From positions 1-54,926 of the forward strand of contig JAZNII010000026.1 of assembly GCA_045577415.1 (NCBI GenBank): 54,926 nt of DNA, in the 5' to 3' direction. Origin of the DNA: SVTX01 sp045577415. GTDB lineage: Bacteria; Bacillota; Clostridia; Oscillospirales; CAG-272. The position numbers and the translations under genes were made by a program. The notes beneath the pieces were generated by a model, which worked only from the letters and a program-made list of their open reading frames with translations, was not told the DNA's origin and did not search any database. Shown here in pieces: positions 15,974 through 24,967 of this stretch (positions are counted from its first letter, which is position 1; each line of letters begins with the position of its first letter).

Positions 15974-16699
15974 ATGCCAACGAAATTTCAAGTATTTATA
16001 TTTACTTTAAGGCAAAAAGTCTCAAAATTTTTCACTCGAAGGTCCAAAACAGAGGGGATATTTTATATAAACGGCCCCGATCTGCTCCCTCCCCCTCTTA
16101 CAAGAGAGGAAGAAGCCGAGGTAATATCCCGTCTGCCCTACGACGAGGAGGCAAGACAAATACTCATTGAGCGCAACCTTCGCTTGGTGGTCTATATTGC
16201 CAAAAGGTTTGAAAACACCGGAATTAATATCGAGGATCTCATAAGTATCGGCACGGGTGGACTTATAAAAGCGGTCAACACTTTCTGCGCTGACAAAAAC
16301 ATTAAGCTCGCAACCTATGCGTCACGTTGCATCGAAAACGAGATCCTGATGTATATCAGAAAGAACTCGGGGCGAGTTGGTGAGATCTCCATAGACGAAC
16401 CGCTGAACGTGGATTGGGACGGCAACGAGCTATTGCTTTCCGATATACTAAGCACCGACGAGGACTCGGCGGCAGACGATATTATGCGACGCGAGGAGAT
16501 CGCCACGATACGCAGGGCGGTAAACGCGCTTGAGCCGCGTGACCGTCAGATAGTAATACTTCGCTACGGTCTTGACGGATACCCCGAAATGACGCAAAAG
16601 GACGTAGCTGACCACCTCGGCATTTCTCAGTCCTATATCTCGCGCCTTGAAAAGAAAATAATCTCAAAGCTCCACGCAGACCTTTGCGGCAAGCTTTAA
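15974..16699 (+). CDS. sigE: RNA polymerase sporulation sigma factor, pro-sigma-E
   Basis: A 241-residue sigma-70-family factor that directs early mother-cell gene expression during sporulation. The basic, hydrophobic N terminus (about residues 1-30, before the conserved YINGPDLLPPPLTREEE) is the pro-sequence removed by SpoIIGA. Region 2 is NLRLVVYIAKRFENTGINIEDLISIGTGGLIKAVNTF (the usual IGTIG reads IGTGG here) followed by KLATYASRCIENEILMYIRK. Region 4 is the helix-turn-helix MTQKDVADHLGISQSYISRLEKKI. The start ATG has a GAGAGGAG site. In many Clostridia and Bacilli sigG follows immediately; here it does not. Confidence 0.96.
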   Translation: MPTKFQVFIFTLRQKVSKFFTRRSKTEGIFYINGPDLLPPPLTREEEAEVISRLPYDEEARQILIERNLRLVVYIAKRFENTGINIEDLISIGTGGLIKAVNTFCADKNIKLATYASRCIENEILMYIRKNSGRVGEISIDEPLNVDWDGNELLLSDILSTDEDSAADDIMRREEIATIRRAVNALEPRDRQIVILRYGLDGYPEMTQKDVADHLGISQSYISRLEKKIISKLHADLCGKL

Positions 16700-16798
16700 A
16701 AATAGTGTTTGGATAAGGTCTGTTTAATTCAAACTTGCAAACGTTTTATCCACACATTAAATAAAAAAAACGTATAGATAAATTCAACTAACTATCTA

Positions 16799-16827
16799 TT
16801 GACAATTCGCGCCCAATAACCTATAAT
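16799..16827 (+). promoter_or_regulatory. Consensus sigma-A promoter
   Basis: TTGACA (16799-16804), a 17-bp spacer, TATAAT (16822-16827): a full-consensus promoter just upstream of the following membrane-protein gene, separating it from spoIIG. Confidence 0.9.
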
Positions 16828-16857
16828 ATAGATATATTACACCTATTCGGAGGCGCG

Positions 16858-17592
16858 ATGAAAAGATCAAAGCTTGATACGCATACAAAAAACGCAATTA
16901 ATTATTTCAAAAAATCCGATAGCTTGACTATAATCGGAGGCATTCTTCTTGTGGCTGGATTTCTTTGTCTTTGGCTCGGCTGGAGTTTTAGTTTTATAGG
17001 ATACCTTTTGGGAACGCTATGCACTCCTACGGGACTGGTACTTTTTCTTGTGGGATCGGTCGGAAGGGTTACGGACGATCATATAGAAAGCTTTATCTCC
17101 AACAAAATGGCGGGACTTGATATCGATATTGACAGTAACAGAAGTTATCAGTTGAAGCTTTTGAAAAATTACAAGGAGATCACCGTTGAGGGGTACAGAT
17201 ATCACGACGGCGTGATGATTAAAAGACTAAAAAGCGGTGAGCTTCGCACAAGTGAGTTTTCCAGATCGAAAATACGCATTTTAAAGGATAGATTATACAT
17301 TCTTAATCGTGAGATCTCACTTATTTACGACGATCAGGTTACGAACAACATCTTTGAACCCACTTACGACAAAATAATTTCGGCAGAAATAGTCAGAGAA
17401 CAAAAAAGCGTCACTTTTAATAAAAGCTCGTTTTTGACAAAGCCCTGCTATCTCACCATAACAACCGTAGACTCCATAATTTCTCTTCCCTGCATAGACG
17501 CGATCACCTCTGATGAAATAGTCAGAAACATTATGAAGCAACGCAAAATATACGTCGACAGCCTGCAAGTTCAAGAAAACTCCTCCATATAA
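16858..17592 (+). CDS. Hypothetical membrane protein, two N-terminal helices
   Basis: A 244-residue protein that I do not recognise. A short basic cytoplasmic start is followed by two closely spaced transmembrane helices (about 23-43 and 45-68), then about 170 soluble residues, most likely cytoplasmic, of mixed alpha/beta character with a PH-like pattern of alternating strands. There is no signal cleavage site and there are no catalytic motifs. The start ATG has a GGAGG site. It occupies the place where sigG is found in other spore formers but has its own full-consensus promoter, so it is probably expressed in vegetative growth and is not part of spoIIG. Confidence 0.75.
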   Translation: MKRSKLDTHTKNAINYFKKSDSLTIIGGILLVAGFLCLWLGWSFSFIGYLLGTLCTPTGLVLFLVGSVGRVTDDHIESFISNKMAGLDIDIDSNRSYQLKLLKNYKEITVEGYRYHDGVMIKRLKSGELRTSEFSRSKIRILKDRLYILNREISLIYDDQVTNNIFEPTYDKIISAEIVREQKSVTFNKSSFLTKPCYLTITTVDSIISLPCIDAITSDEIVRNIMKQRKIYVDSLQVQENSSI

Positions 17593-17620
17593 GCAGACAA
17601 ATCAATATAGATAAAAAAAC

Positions 17621-17646
17621 GGGAGACTCTCTTTTGAGAGTCTCCC
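17621..17646. terminator. Bidirectional terminator at the end of the ABC operon
   Basis: GGGAGACTCTC (17621-17631), loop TTTT, GAGAGTCTCCC (17636-17646), with an A run on the left side and an AT-rich right side. It serves both the convergent membrane-protein gene and the 15-kb minus-strand operon. Confidence 0.9.
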
Positions 17647-17666
17647 AAATTATTTTTCCGATCAAA

Positions 17667-18788
17667 TTACTCTGCGGTAAGACCGGAACGCTCAATACCT
17701 TCAACAAGGTATCTCTGCATGAACGAATACAGTATAACCAGGGGCAGAATTATCATTATACCCAAGGTATTACGTATTGCGGTTGTGTAAAGCTCCGTAT
17801 CGGTTTTCAGCTCATCAACTCTCATACCCGTAATAACATTATTGAACACTTCCTCTCTCAGTAACGCCGACAGCGTCGTAGGTGCTTTTCTCAGGTTAGA
17901 GAAGAACAACTGAATGTAGAAGCTATCCGTCCACTGCCAGCAGAATGCAAACAGGAATACTGTTATCATCATAGGCACAGACATGGGAATGATGATCTGA
18001 ATAAAGGTTCTGAAATCGCCCGAACCGTCGATATACGCGGATTCTTCAAGGGAATCGGGAATTCCACGGAAGAACTGTCTGAGCATGAATATGTAAAGAC
18101 CGTTCTTGAATGCAAGACCCGTAACAGATAGGATGATCATAGGCCATATAGTATCTATAAGCTTAATTCCACCCGGACTGTTAAGGATATTTATTTGCGA
18201 CAGAATATTGTTTATTCCGTCAAATCCCGGAATGTCTATTGATGCTCCGCCACTCAGGAACGAGATTATTCCAAATATGTCAAAATATGTGAATTTAAGC
18301 GACATAGAGGACATCAGCGTCTTGTGAGGCACGATCATGGTAAGCATGACCAGCATAAAGATTATTCCGTTACCCTTGAACTTATACTTTGCAATACCGT
18401 ACGCGATCAGACAACAGGTAAAGGTTTGAAGCAGCGCGCACGCCAAAGAGAGCAGGAGCGTATTTGTGAACGCTTCCATATAGTTAAGCTCTGTCCATAT
18501 TGCCTTGTAAATATCAACCGACCAGTTCTTAGGTATAAGTCTTACGGTTACGTCTCTGAAATCCTCGGGAGCCATGAATGAGCCCGCGATCTTCGTAAAG
18601 AAGGGATAGAGAACGACGTAAGCAATGCCCAGAAGAAATACGAATCTGAATATCTTTACACCAATGTTTTGGAAGAAATAGAAGTTAAGGAACTTAGCTT
18701 TAAGTCTATCCTTCAGAGGAGAACGGTCAAAATCCGCTTTGATCTTTCTTTTGGTATCTTTTTTGATTTTAGCAGTAGAATTATCCAT
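17667..18788 (-). CDS. Carbohydrate ABC transporter permease (MalG type), second pair
   Basis: A 373-residue inner-membrane permease with about six transmembrane helices and the EAA loop EESAYIDGSGDFRTFIQIIIPMSVPM, where the ATPase docks. An extra basic cytoplasmic N terminus (about 45 residues) precedes the first helix, and the segment between helices 3 and 4 is enlarged (FDIFGIISFLSGGASIDIPGFDG...), so the protein is about 90 residues longer than the MalG norm (about 280). Last gene of the 15-kb operon, 15 bp after its partner permease. No ATPase gene is linked, as for many Gram-positive sugar importers that share an MsmX/MsmK-type ATPase. Confidence 0.9.
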   Translation of the reverse strand: MDNSTAKIKKDTKRKIKADFDRSPLKDRLKAKFLNFYFFQNIGVKIFRFVFLLGIAYVVLYPFFTKIAGSFMAPEDFRDVTVRLIPKNWSVDIYKAIWTELNYMEAFTNTLLLSLACALLQTFTCCLIAYGIAKYKFKGNGIIFMLVMLTMIVPHKTLMSSMSLKFTYFDIFGIISFLSGGASIDIPGFDGINNILSQINILNSPGGIKLIDTIWPMIILSVTGLAFKNGLYIFMLRQFFRGIPDSLEESAYIDGSGDFRTFIQIIIPMSVPMMITVFLFAFCWQWTDSFYIQLFFSNLRKAPTTLSALLREEVFNNVITGMRVDELKTDTELYTTAIRNTLGIMIILPLVILYSFMQRYLVEGIERSGLTAE

Positions 18789-18803
18789 TTTTCTCCTCCT
18801 TTC

Positions 18804-19769
18804 TTAGTCTCTTCTCTGATAGAAGACGAACATTGACATAATACCTGCAACAGCCGCAAGTATTGCTACAACTATCAAGAAGTACATCCAGGACATTGCC
18901 GCGCCTTCAACCTTACTTTCAACAGAAACGCTTGAAATGTAAGCCATAACGGTGTTCGACTCGGTGGTGAATGCGTCGATGATAGTGTAGACCGCGTTTA
19001 CAAGGATCATGGGCGAGATCATCGGGAAGGTTATCTTCCAGAAGGTCTCCCAGCCGGTTGCGCCGTCGATCTTACACGCCTCGTAGATCGCAGGTGAAAT
19101 AGACTGCAGACCCGAAAGGAATATAAGCATCTGAACGCCCGAGCGGTTAACGATCGAGTAAATATCGTTGATGATGTCAACGACGTATTTGACAAGCTCC
19201 TGACCAACCTTCATATTAGCAAACAGAGCTTCAACGTCAAGCGCCGATACGATTCCCTCCGAAGCGCTTCCGCCCGAGCCATCGTCTATACTCGCGTCAC
19301 CCATGCTGGAGCCGAGAATATTGCTTATCTCGATGCTCTCCATGATGCCCGTTGAAAGAACAACGGGCAGGAAGAAGATTGCGCGGAACGCTGCGCGTCC
19401 TGCCATCTTCTGGTTCAGAAGAACCGCCATGAAGAGTGAGAACAACAGTATTGCGGGAACCTCAAATACAAGTTCGCCGATACCTGTCACAAGTTTTTGT
19501 ACGAAGTTTGCGTCTTCTAACAAGGCGTATTCAAAGTTTTCCAAGCCTATAAAGGTCAATGCATATCCCTCGGGGAGGATGGTCAGCTCGTTAAATGCCA
19601 ACCAGATCGAGTCTGTTATTATCGGCAGATAAACGCAAACAAAACCTATCAGGAAGGGTAATACAAAGATCCAACCTGCTCGCGCCTTTCTCTTGTCAAG
19701 AGACGCGATCTTTCTTTTCTTGGGAACTTTTTTAGCTTCAAGCTTAATTTCGTTCTTCATTTCGTTCAT
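18804..19769 (-). CDS. Sugar ABC transporter permease (MalF/LplB type), second pair
   Basis: A 321-residue permease. A long Lys/Arg-rich cytoplasmic N terminus precedes six predicted helices; the EAA loop YEACKIDGATGWETFWKITFPMISPM is near residue 220. An acidic, Gly/Ser-rich insert (ILGSSMGDASIDDGSGGSASEG...), about 60 residues, sits in the extracytoplasmic loop between helices, where it could touch the solute-binding protein. The start ATG follows AAGGAGGAT. It pairs with the MalG-type permease 15 bp downstream and lies 17 bp after the DUF5696 gene. Confidence 0.9.
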   Translation of the reverse strand: MNEMKNEIKLEAKKVPKKRKIASLDKRKARAGWIFVLPFLIGFVCVYLPIITDSIWLAFNELTILPEGYALTFIGLENFEYALLEDANFVQKLVTGIGELVFEVPAILLFSLFMAVLLNQKMAGRAAFRAIFFLPVVLSTGIMESIEISNILGSSMGDASIDDGSGGSASEGIVSALDVEALFANMKVGQELVKYVVDIINDIYSIVNRSGVQMLIFLSGLQSISPAIYEACKIDGATGWETFWKITFPMISPMILVNAVYTIIDAFTTESNTVMAYISSVSVESKVEGAAMSWMYFLIVVAILAAVAGIMSMFVFYQRRD

Positions 19770-19786
19770 TATATTATCCTCCTTCC

Positions 19787-22700
19787 TTATTTTTTGTCAG
19801 CTACCATAACCACTACGAATTCGTATGCGGGAATGGTATATTCTACACCGTCGTAAACGATATTGACAGTATAGTTATTGTAGTTAAGAATAACCGTCTT
19901 ATAAGGATTATTAACGTCGTCTCCGTAGGTTACCGCAACGATATTCTCGGTATCATATCTGGAAACGCCATCGTCGTCTTCCTTGGGTTCTTCTTTAGGT
20001 GTGTTGTCGCGGTCTATTCTTCTCTGAACGTCCTCCTTGAAGGTCGTATCGAATTCAGAACACTTCGCAACCATATCGAACGCCATCTGCTTTGTTGCCT
20101 CGGTAGCGGAAATGGTAAGGTTCATATGCTCGGTAAGAGACTTGGTATAAGTATAACGGTTATAAGTTCCGTCCTCGTTTACCGAATAGTAAACGTCCTT
20201 ATCGGAATCATAGAAGATCACGGTACCATCTGCAAGACCAGCTACCTTTTCGCCACTGTAAACAGTAACTGCCTTGGGAACATACTTTTCATAATACTCA
20301 TCGAATTCGTAGTAGGTATATCCACCCTCAAGGCTTGCGGTAAAGTAGAGATTCTGTCCTGTAACCTGATACAAATCAAGATCACCAACCTTGGCAGAAA
20401 GCTTTTTGGAGTTAGGAATAATGTAAACCTCGGTATCACCGTTAGCTCCGATGGTAAAGTAGGAATATCCACCCTCGCTTGTTCCGTAGAAGTAGTAGTC
20501 CTTACCGTCATCGCCTCTTGCAGATCTGACCTTATGACCGTTGATGGTTATATTGGTCTCTCTGCCCTCAACTATAAGCTCGTATCTACCAAGCTCAACG
20601 CAGTCCGCAACATAGATCGCGCGGTCGATCGCCTGCTTGACGATACCCGACTTGATAGCGATCTCATCGTAGTTTGTGATGTCACGAATCGTTCTCTCGC
20701 TACCCTCGGCGTACTTGATCTCAACGCCCTCGCTCTTTGCGAGAACCTCGATTGCAGCAACCGCAATAGCCATGTGGGTCTTGGTACTCTCGTAGTAGTT
20801 GAGGATCGTTCTGTAATCAGTACTCTGGAGTGTTGCAACACTCTGAACCGCAAGAAGTCTTACGCTATTCGCCATCTCACACGCCATGGTGTAATCTTTC
20901 TTCTTAGCCTCGTCCTCACTGACGTCGTAACCAAGCTCCTTGAGAGCGGAAGCCTTAGCCCATGCCTCGACGTAGTTATCTACGTAACCGCCATTCTTCA
21001 TTTTTGCATAAGAATTAACTTCTTCGTCAAGCGATTTGGCAGCTATGTCGTTTTCAATGTAGCTTTCATACCATCCAAGAATAGTATCGTCTGCCTCGTT
21101 TTTCCTGATAAGATTCCTATATCTGGAATAATAAGCGGTGGTTTCATCGTTTGCCGCCTTTACAGCTACAAACTCATCGAAATCGATGTTAAACTTGGAG
21201 CTGATAACCTGCTGCTTTCCATACACTGCCGCATCCATCTTGAAATAGAGTTTTGCAAGCTCGTTAAGATCCTTATCGTTGATTGTATCAAGATAGGTTT
21301 GAGCATTTGCTTCAAGCTCGTCTATGTTTGCCTGAGCTTTAGCCTTATCCTCATCTGTTGTTGCGGCTTCAAGAGCTGCATAAGCAGATTTAAGCAAACT
21401 CTTTACATTATAGTACTGTGTGTGGGCGTTAACGATAGTAGTCTTGCCATAGTCAAGCTTAATATCGTCGGTCAAGCTGTTCTTTTCGCAATATGCCTTA
21501 ATTGCTTCCTCAAGATCTGCGGTATATTCAGCAATAACCTCATCCATATGGTTATGCTTCTTTTCGTATTCGGATACGGGACGGTTAAATGCAGCAACTG
21601 CATTCTTTATGCTCTCTGCCTTTTTGATAGCTTCCTCATCTCCGGATTCAACTGCGTTATAGTAGAGGATATACGCTTCTTTTACTCTGTCAAAGTAATC
21701 TTCGTCAAATCCAACGGCATTATTAACTGCCTTGGAGTGAGCGATGTAGGATGCCAAAACAGCTGCAACCGCTTCTGCCGCGTGAGCTTCTGCAATCTTT
21801 CCATTCTTTCTCGCGTTGCTTGCTTCAAGCTTGATTTCCATCCAGAGTATCTCTGCGGCGTTGTCCTCATTTTCAATATCCTTGAGAAGTTCATTGTAAA
21901 TGTCAGACTCAAGCTCATCCGAGTCGGGGATACGAACACCACCCTCGAGGAACTCATGGCCTACAATATACTTATCCTGAACATCACTAAGAACGTCGTT
22001 CAAGGTATGATATACTCCCGCAATATCATCCTTCCAGATGTCGTATCTGATGGAGTAATACTGGCTGAGGTCGAAGTAATCCTTCAGCACGTCGGTATTA
22101 TCCATAGAAAGGATAAAGTAAGGAGACGCGCCGTTCTCGATTGCCTTAAGGATCGCGTACTGCATGTCACCCTCCATGTTAAGGGGTTCGCCCGCAAAGC
22201 TCACCGAGCCGTGAAGAACAACACCTATAAAGGGTACTGCGTTAGAGGAGAAATTGTAACGAGAGGAGTCAAGCGACATATTAAGCATATGATCGGCATA
22301 CTTCCAAACGTACGCATTACCTCCATCGGTCATTACCTCTGCATAATTAGCATCAAAGTGTTCAAACGCCTCGATGGTAAACTGCTTGGAGTCCTCGCGG
22401 TTATAAGGCTCATCCTCATCAAAGTCAGAGTTAAGCCACTGACCGAGAGTAGAAACCGAAATTCCGGTTACGTTCTCGTATTTGTCAGCATAATTCTTCT
22501 CTATTCTGTTGTAAAGAATGTCGAAATATGCGGGAGAAATAACTATTTCGTAATAGTTCATGTACTTCTGCTGAGTAGTGCTGTACTCTCTTCTCGTTGC
22601 ATATCTGTCGTCGATAGTCTTTGCGGCGTGGTCGAACTGATTATATCCGTCAAACCATTCGTCACCAAGCTGATAGACTAAATCAAAATCAGGGAATATG

Positions 22701-24946
22701 CCAAGATTCTTTCCATCTTCCGCATTGATTCCTGCAGCCTTGTCAAGAAGCTCCTGGAAACCGTCCTTATCCTTTGTAAATATGGAGAGAAGATTTTGAT
22801 ACCATGCGTTTCCTCCGACAACCTCTTCAAACTCAAGCTTTCCGGGTACGGAGTAATACATACCGCCGTTTGCATATCCGGTAAGCTTAAAGTTGATATT
22901 CTTGATTCCCTGTCCGGAGAGGTGATCGTACATCTCCGCTACATCTTCAAACGTAGTGAGGGATTCCATCATGTTAACGGGAATAGAAAGTATCTTCTTT
23001 GTTGTCTCAACAGCTCCAAAGGTCTCGATATAAAGAGGAATATTGTTCTCGATAATATCATCCTTTGTAAACTTAGTAAGAACTCCCACGCTCTCGTCGG
23101 TGAGATACTCACGGTATGCAACCGCCATACCCATCCAGGATGTATCGTAGGTCTTGTAATCTACGTTTTTCATGCTCTCGGGCAGAGCAAGATCCTCCTT
23201 GGCAGTATCGGAAAGAAGGATATACTTCATTTTGTAAGAACCAACGTACTTACGGTCGCAGACGATCGAGAAATCGCCGCCCGAACCAACGGAAATAGAC
23301 TCCTGAAGATTGTATGTATCCTTGGGTCTGGGGACTACGGACATCTTAATTGTGTTATAGTCACTAAGAGATCCTGCGTGGTAGGTAGAAAGCGATGCCA
23401 AAGCGTCACCTTCCTCAATAATGGCAACAAATCCGCGCTTATCGGTGACCTTGGTCTCGGTAGCCTCGGCGTTGTTGATAATATTGTTGTAGGTCGAATA
23501 AAGCTTGCTTTCCTTACCCTTGTATACGCTTCCGTTCTCACCCTTTTCATAGGCTTTGATGGTTTCAACGATCGCGCCCGAGATATTGTTTGACGAAATA
23601 ACGTCTCCGGTATCGATATTGGAAACGGTGTAGTTGTAGTAAGAATATTCCTCAACTATACCAAATACAGGATAGCGAATAGGCTTCTGGTAGGTTCCGC
23701 TTATCTCGTGATAAGCAAAGTCAGTACCGTACACCTTGCCCACAACAGAACGGCTGGTGGAAGTGTTCAGCTCCTCAAAATCAAAGAGCGTACCCGAACC
23801 GTCGGGGAAGAAATTGTAACCCTTGTATCCGCTGTTGCCGGCGCCCATGTAAGGAAGCACGTCAATGCTCTCAAGAGTATAGAGGGACTCGTTGAAACGA
23901 ATACCGTTCGCGGGAAGTCTTACGGAAAGACCGTCCTCCTCGATCTTGTATTCAAGAGCAAGTCTGAATACGGGAGGGTTTTCATCATCAGACTCATAAT
24001 CTGTCATAGCATGGTCCCACTCCAACTCCTCGTAGGTGTATTCGGGACAATACTTGAGAACGATTTCCTCGCAGTCTGCGACCTCGGCTTCACTTGCGGT
24101 GGTGTCGAATACGTAGACAGCCATTTTGGAAACTACGGGATAATCCTTGATAACACGAGCCTTATCACGGTCGGAGGCGTTAAGGTTATCACTGATGTAT
24201 CCAAACGTGTTTCTCTGCTCGGCAGGCATATCGACCTTATCCAAGGAATAAAGAGTATATCTGGTAAGGAATGCCTGAACGTCAAGCAAAGCTGAAGAAT
24301 CAGCCTTTTCGTAAAGCTTTCCGTCGGGGAACGCTTCCTCGAGCTTGGAGAGGATCATCTCGTCAAATCTTTCCTTAGAGATAAGACGGGGAACCAGCGT
24401 TTTGCTCTGCTCACGACCGATAGTATACTCTACACGAATACCGTCTTTGATGTTCTCGGTAATGATCTGTCCTCGCTGTGCGGCTTCCTGGTAGCTTGTG
24501 AAGGTCTTGAACTGTCCGCCTTGAGCATTGTCGGTAAAGTTTACGATTATCTGAGAAAGGATCTCATATTTTGTGGTTGCGTTACCTGTAGACGCTCCAA
24601 CATCATAAGGGTTGGTAAAGAGCTTTTCGCCTGTGATCGTGTTGACACAAGCAACCTCGCCGGAATAATCGTCAACGTAAAGTTCAAATCCATCCTTTCG
24701 GATAGCCAATCTCATGGTTGCGATCTTGTCTTCAGGTGTCGCGTAAATATTATTAATGTAGGGATCTGTTTCGGGATCCGTGGAAATAACGGTATTTCCA
24801 ACCGATGTCGAGGGGGTTTCGGTATCCTGCTCGTCATTGCTTGTCGCATCGTCAGCGAAAACCTGGATAGTAGCTAAAGCAGAACACGCGCTCATAATCA
24901 TGAAAACAGCCAAGAGCATCGAAATTATTCTATTAAATTTTTTCAT
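19787..24946 (-). CDS. Giant exported DUF5696-domain protein (putative glycosidase-like)
   Basis: A 1,719-residue secreted protein of the DUF5696 family. The signal peptide (MKKFNRIISMLLAVFMIMSACSALATIQVFADD) may be cleaved at VFA-DD. The N-terminal half has the family hallmark YNFFPDGSGTLFDF and a beta-rich domain up to about residue 630. About 635-1000 looks like an alpha/beta barrel (IETFGAVETTKK, NINFKLTGYANGG, IFPDFDL, GISVSTLGQWLNSDF, TDGGNAYVWKYADHM, VLHGSVSFAGEPLNMEGD), which suggests a glycoside-hydrolase-like fold. Residues 1010-1450 are a long Ala/Glu/Lys-rich helical insert, 1470-1600 carry two YxxGGYxYF beta modules, and the last 35 residues resume a small beta domain. No function is known to me for DUF5696. 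It sits between the NHL-YIP1 gene and the second permease pair. The start has a GGAGAG site. Confidence 0.8.
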   Translation of the reverse strand: MKKFNRIISMLLAVFMIMSACSALATIQVFADDATSNDEQDTETPSTSVGNTVISTDPETDPYINNIYATPEDKIATMRLAIRKDGFELYVDDYSGEVACVNTITGEKLFTNPYDVGASTGNATTKYEILSQIIVNFTDNAQGGQFKTFTSYQEAAQRGQIITENIKDGIRVEYTIGREQSKTLVPRLISKERFDEMILSKLEEAFPDGKLYEKADSSALLDVQAFLTRYTLYSLDKVDMPAEQRNTFGYISDNLNASDRDKARVIKDYPVVSKMAVYVFDTTASEAEVADCEEIVLKYCPEYTYEELEWDHAMTDYESDDENPPVFRLALEYKIEEDGLSVRLPANGIRFNESLYTLESIDVLPYMGAGNSGYKGYNFFPDGSGTLFDFEELNTSTSRSVVGKVYGTDFAYHEISGTYQKPIRYPVFGIVEEYSYYNYTVSNIDTGDVISSNNISGAIVETIKAYEKGENGSVYKGKESKLYSTYNNIINNAEATETKVTDKRGFVAIIEEGDALASLSTYHAGSLSDYNTIKMSVVPRPKDTYNLQESISVGSGGDFSIVCDRKYVGSYKMKYILLSDTAKEDLALPESMKNVDYKTYDTSWMGMAVAYREYLTDESVGVLTKFTKDDIIENNIPLYIETFGAVETTKKILSIPVNMMESLTTFEDVAEMYDHLSGQGIKNINFKLTGYANGGMYYSVPGKLEFEEVVGGNAWYQNLLSIFTKDKDGFQELLDKAAGINAEDGKNLGIFPDFDLVYQLGDEWFDGYNQFDHAAKTIDDRYATRREYSTTQQKYMNYYEIVISPAYFDILYNRIEKNYADKYENVTGISVSTLGQWLNSDFDEDEPYNREDSKQFTIEAFEHFDANYAEVMTDGGNAYVWKYADHMLNMSLDSSRYNFSSNAVPFIGVVLHGSVSFAGEPLNMEGDMQYAILKAIENGASPYFILSMDNTDVLKDYFDLSQYYSIRYDIWKDDIAGVYHTLNDVLSDVQDKYIVGHEFLEGGVRIPDSDELESDIYNELLKDIENEDNAAEILWMEIKLEASNARKNGKIAEAHAAEAVAAVLASYIAHSKAVNNAVGFDEDYFDRVKEAYILYYNAVESGDEEAIKKAESIKNAVAAFNRPVSEYEKKHNHMDEVIAEYTADLEEAIKAYCEKNSLTDDIKLDYGKTTIVNAHTQYYNVKSLLKSAYAALEAATTDEDKAKAQANIDELEANAQTYLDTINDKDLNELAKLYFKMDAAVYGKQQVISSKFNIDFDEFVAVKAANDETTAYYSRYRNLIRKNEADDTILGWYESYIENDIAAKSLDEEVNSYAKMKNGGYVDNYVEAWAKASALKELGYDVSEDEAKKKDYTMACEMANSVRLLAVQSVATLQSTDYRTILNYYESTKTHMAIAVAAIEVLAKSEGVEIKYAEGSERTIRDITNYDEIAIKSGIVKQAIDRAIYVADCVELGRYELIVEGRETNITINGHKVRSARGDDGKDYYFYGTSEGGYSYFTIGANGDTEVYIIPNSKKLSAKVGDLDLYQVTGQNLYFTASLEGGYTYYEFDEYYEKYVPKAVTVYSGEKVAGLADGTVIFYDSDKDVYYSVNEDGTYNRYTYTKSLTEHMNLTISATEATKQMAFDMVAKCSEFDTTFKEDVQRRIDRDNTPKEEPKEDDDGVSRYDTENIVAVTYGDDVNNPYKTVILNYNNYTVNIVYDGVEYTIPAYEFVVVMVADKK

Positions 24947-24967
24947 ATCATCACTCTCCTGTCTTCA

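Noticed and set aside
20126..22681. Open frame of 851 codons on the plus strand within the DUF5696 gene
   Set aside because: Cys/Val/Ile-rich composition typical of the antisense of biased codons; no ribosome-binding site or domain.
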